Of a stretch of 64,000 bases of DNA, positions 62,389 through 64,000 are shown one piece after another. This DNA comes from CAVZYN01 sp963779515 (lineage in GTDB: Bacteria > Pseudomonadota > Alphaproteobacteria > Rhizobiales > Hyphomicrobiaceae). Positions within the stretch are counted from its first letter, which is position 1; every line of letters begins with the position of its first letter. The notes beneath the pieces are model-generated. The model did not search any database. It was not told where the DNA came from and was given only the letters and a program-made list of their open reading frames with translations. A program made the position numbers and the translations under genes. The stretch is from positions 165,979-229,978 of the forward strand of contig CAVZYN010000003.1 in NCBI GenBank assembly GCA_963779515.1, in the 5' to 3' direction.

Positions 62389-63969
62389 ATGACGAACAAT
62401 AGGCAGGCCATCACCTGGACGCCGCCGAGCGGACTTTATAACGCCGCTGTCGACATGATCGACCGGAACATCGCCGAGGGGCGCGGCGCGAAACTCGCGA
62501 TTGTCGATCCGAAGACACAACTCACGTACACGCAACTTGCCGAGCGCGTCGATCGCTTCGCCAACGCCATTCCGCGCCTCGGCATCGGGCGCGAGCGCCG
62601 CATCGCCCTCATCATGCTCGATACGGCCCAGTTGCCCGTAGCATTCTGGGGCGCCATCAAGGCCGGCGTCGTGCCGATCCCGATCAATACGCTGCTGCCG
62701 CCGGAGACCTGGCGTTACATGATCGAGGACAGCCGGGCCGCCGCCGTCGTCATCTCCGACGAGCTCTATGACCGGGCCGCGCACGTCCTGGAGGAGATCC
62801 AGCAGCGGCGCCACTTGCACGTCATCATCGACGATCGTCCCGGCGATCAGAAGTTGATCAGCCTGGGCACGTTGACCGCAAGCAGCGCGCCGCAGGCAAA
62901 TGCCGTCGACACGCACGCCGATGATGTCGCCTTCTGGCTCTACTCCTCGGGCTCGACCGGCAATCCAAAGGGGACCGCACACGTCCACACCAGCCCGATG
63001 GCGACGGCGAAACTATTCGGCCAGGGCATTCTCGACATGAACGAAAACGACGTGGTGTTCTCCGCTGCGAAGCTGTTCTTCGCGTACGGCCTCGGTAACG
63101 GCATGTCGTTTCCATTCTCGGTCGGAGCGACGGCCGTACTGATGCCGGAGCGTCCGACGCCAGACAGCGTCATGGCGACGATGCGGGCCAATAACCCGAC
63201 CATCTTCTGCGGTGTGCCCACGCTTTTTGCCTCGATGCTCGCGCATCCCGAGCTGCAGAAAGGCGCCGGCTCCAATCGGCTGCGACTTTGTACGTCGGCA
63301 GGCGAGGCATTGCCCGAGGAGATCGGAAACCGCTGGCAGAAGATGATGGGTACGGAGATCATCGACGGCATCGGCTCGACGGAGATGCTGCACATCTTCG
63401 TGTCGAACAAGCCAGGCAAGGTACGCTACGGCTCGTCTGGAACGCCGGTGCCGGGCTACGAGGCGAAGCTGCTCGACGACGACGGCAACGCGATCGCCCA
63501 GGGCGAGATCGGCGAGCTCGTGATCAAGGGGCCGTCGGCGGCGCAGGGATACTGGCTGCAACGAGAGAAGAGCCGTCGCACATTTCGCGGCGAGTGGACC
63601 CACACCGGCGACAAATACCGTATCGGCGAGGACGGAAACTATTACTACTGCGGCCGCACCGACGACATGTTCAAGGTCTCGGGGATTTGGGTGTCGCCGT
63701 TCGAGGTCGAGAGCGTGCTGATCTCCCACAAGGCCGTGCTCGAGGCCGCCGTGATCGGCAAGGAGGACACTGACGGGCTGGTAAAGCCCGCAGCGTTCAT
63801 CGTCCTGAAGCCAGGGTTCACCGCCGACGATAAGCTGTTCGAGGAGCTTAAGGCGCACGTCAAGGCAGAGGCCGGTGCGTGGAAATATCCGCGCTGGTTG
63901 GAGGTGCGCAACGAGCTGCCAAAGACCGCCACCGGCAAGATCCAGCGCTTCAAGCTGCGAGAGGAGTAA
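62389..63969 (+). CDS. bclA: benzoate-CoA ligase
   Basis: 526 residues behind GGAGG. The adenylate-forming motifs are YSSGSTGNPKGTAH (about 184-197), the A5 GIGSTEMLH (about 325), HTGDKYRIGEDG (about 405-416) and the C-terminal PKTATGKIQRFKL with the catalytic Lys. Context in the box operon makes benzoate the likely substrate, forming benzoyl-CoA for BoxA/B. The symbol follows common use; badA is used for homologues. Confidence 0.92.
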   Translation: MTNNRQAITWTPPSGLYNAAVDMIDRNIAEGRGAKLAIVDPKTQLTYTQLAERVDRFANAIPRLGIGRERRIALIMLDTAQLPVAFWGAIKAGVVPIPINTLLPPETWRYMIEDSRAAAVVISDELYDRAAHVLEEIQQRRHLHVIIDDRPGDQKLISLGTLTASSAPQANAVDTHADDVAFWLYSSGSTGNPKGTAHVHTSPMATAKLFGQGILDMNENDVVFSAAKLFFAYGLGNGMSFPFSVGATAVLMPERPTPDSVMATMRANNPTIFCGVPTLFASMLAHPELQKGAGSNRLRLCTSAGEALPEEIGNRWQKMMGTEIIDGIGSTEMLHIFVSNKPGKVRYGSSGTPVPGYEAKLLDDDGNAIAQGEIGELVIKGPSAAQGYWLQREKSRRTFRGEWTHTGDKYRIGEDGNYYYCGRTDDMFKVSGIWVSPFEVESVLISHKAVLEAAVIGKEDTDGLVKPAAFIVLKPGFTADDKLFEELKAHVKAEAGAWKYPRWLEVRNELPKTATGKIQRFKLREE

Positions 63970-63975
63970 GGCGCG

Positions 63976-64000
63976 ATGAGCGACCGCGCACCCGTTCCTG
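63976..64000 (+). CDS. 5' end of a further gene, partial
   Basis: ATG at 63976, six bases after the ligase stop, opens MSDRAPVP before the window ends. The ligase end (GAGGAGTAAGG) supplies a ribosome site. Too short to identify. Confidence 0.55.

Overview
The DNA is GC-rich and carries alphaproteobacterial (Rhizobiales/Bradyrhizobium-like) gene content: host-attachment, phasin, 2TM, DUF2267 and BON/CBS stress proteins, a FixK-type regulator, and an aerobic benzoyl-CoA (box) pathway with a BoxR regulator. The species cannot be fixed from the sequence alone.

Layout. (1) 1-2334: chromosomal flank with the end of a thiamine-diphosphate enzyme, a DMT-family exporter and an isoaspartate methyltransferase-like protein. 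(2) 2335-2408: a tRNA-Cys gene used as an integration site. Its last 44 bp recur exactly at 18263-18306 and with one mismatch at 54137-54180, so the window is a tandem array of integrative elements. (3) 2365-18308: element 1, a complete type I-E CRISPR-Cas locus as island cargo. It has a 64-repeat array, cas2, cas1, cas6e, cas5e, cas7e, cse2, a remnant of cse1 and cas3, then an excisionase-like gene and a tyrosine integrase beside the right att copy. A GNAT toxin/DUF1778 antitoxin pair occupies the place of the 5' two thirds of cse1, and cse2 is shifted out of frame by a (GAAA)5 tract. (4) 18309-54180: element 2, with no integrase visible. It carries two sulfatases around a sugar-type ABC importer, then about 29 kb of low-oxygen/dormancy-type genes: four universal stress proteins, Hsp20, CBS/BON, phasin, an Acg-type nitroreductase, ADP-forming acyl-CoA synthetase-GNAT fusion, Ca-type P-ATPase, cytochrome c, MacAB-like exporter, MASE3 sensor kinase, response regulator and a Crp/FixK regulator. 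Four good FixK/FNR boxes lie in this part. (5) 54181-64000: box benzoate degradation: boxR divergent from boxC-boxB-small ORF-boxA, then a badly damaged Liv-type ABC importer operon, benzoate-CoA ligase and the start of another gene.

How the parts work together. Benzoate is activated by the CoA ligase, epoxidised by BoxA/BoxB and ring-opened by BoxC; BoxR probably represses through TGCA-N6-TGCA sites until benzoyl-CoA appears. The FixK-like protein probably drives the stress genes under oxygen limitation, and one box sits at the correct distance from a terminator-ended candidate small RNA at 37402-37487. The CRISPR locus has intact adaptation genes, processing and nuclease but lacks most of Cas8e, so interference is doubtful.

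Caution: the window contains an unusual number of small frameshifts and gene-internal deletions (cse1, cse2, a membrane protein, DUF6544, a solute-binding protein, livM/livG), and the CRISPR spacers are abnormal in length and composition. Real decay and assembly error cannot be separated without the reads.
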